A stretch of DNA of 6,657 bases, from the NCBI GenBank assembly GCA_003353825.1, contig PIVW01000327.1:1-6657 (forward strand). Direction: 5' to 3'. This DNA is from Chloroflexota bacterium. GTDB taxonomy: Bacteria; Chloroflexota; Anaerolineae; J102. The position numbers were made by a program, and so were the translations under genes. Positions 6,551 through 6,657 of the stretch are shown here, piece after piece. Within the stretch, counting starts at the first letter, position 1. The number at the start of each line of letters is the position of its first letter. The notes below the pieces were generated by a model. That model saw only the letters and a list, made by a program, of their open reading frames with translations. It searched no databases and had not been told where the DNA came from.

Positions 6551-6657
6551 ATTTCGCGTGATGCGGATTTTTACCGCCCTTTATCTGGGCGTCTGACATC
6601 GCTAACCACGAGATGTAGTGGTGTCATCGGCCAAGATTCGTGTTCGTCACGCAAAAT
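6551..6657. repeat. second degenerate GCGGAT / ATCCGT-type inverted repeat, cut by right edge
   Basis: ATTTCGCGTGATG (6551-6563) and CGTCACGCAAAAT (6645-6657) are inverted copies at 11 of 13 positions. Next to them, GCGGATTTTT (6563-6572) and AAGATTCGTGT (6633-6643) continue the partial symmetry. Between the arms is a small stem ACCAC/GTGGT (6605-6609, 6618-6622). The wording resembles the element at 4648-4744, suggesting two diverged members of one repeat family flanking purH. The right arm runs into the window edge, so the true end is unknown. Confidence 0.5.

Overview
This is a chromosomal housekeeping stretch with five protein genes and no sign of a phage, plasmid, CRISPR array or defence cluster. 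Base composition is mid-GC in the genes and lower in the gaps. The genes are single, well spaced and mostly face toward or away from each other instead of forming operons. Together with the style of the intergenic repeats, this suggests a free-living environmental bacterium, possibly a Chloroflexota lineage such as the Anaerolineae. That placement is an impression from protein style and repeat type, not a demonstrated result.

Layout from left to right: (1) the 3' part of an alpha/beta hydrolase (+), whose frame is open to the left edge of the window; (2) a small stand-alone GyrI-like/AraC-type effector-binding protein (+); (3) a gap between convergent genes carrying two hairpins; (4) a full-length transketolase (-); (5) a 288-bp gap between divergent genes, with a plausible transketolase promoter; (6) a NUDIX hydrolase of the ADP-ribose pyrophosphatase type (+); (7) a 358-bp gap between convergent genes, the most structured non-coding part, holding a degenerate ACGGAT-type inverted repeat, a roughly 74-bp three-way-junction palindromic element and a hairpin after purH; (8) a full-length purH (-); (9) a 175-bp upstream region carrying a second degenerate ACGGAT-type inverted repeat that reaches the right edge.

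Functionally, transketolase (non-oxidative pentose phosphate pathway) helps supply ribose-5-phosphate, PurH makes IMP from AICAR, and an ADP-ribose pyrophosphatase returns ribose-5-phosphate and AMP from ADP-ribose. The three therefore share a loose ribose-phosphate/purine theme, but nothing in the DNA shows that they are co-regulated. I found no convincing undescribed multi-gene system. The items most worth a second look are the repeat elements and the truncated N-terminal part of the first gene.
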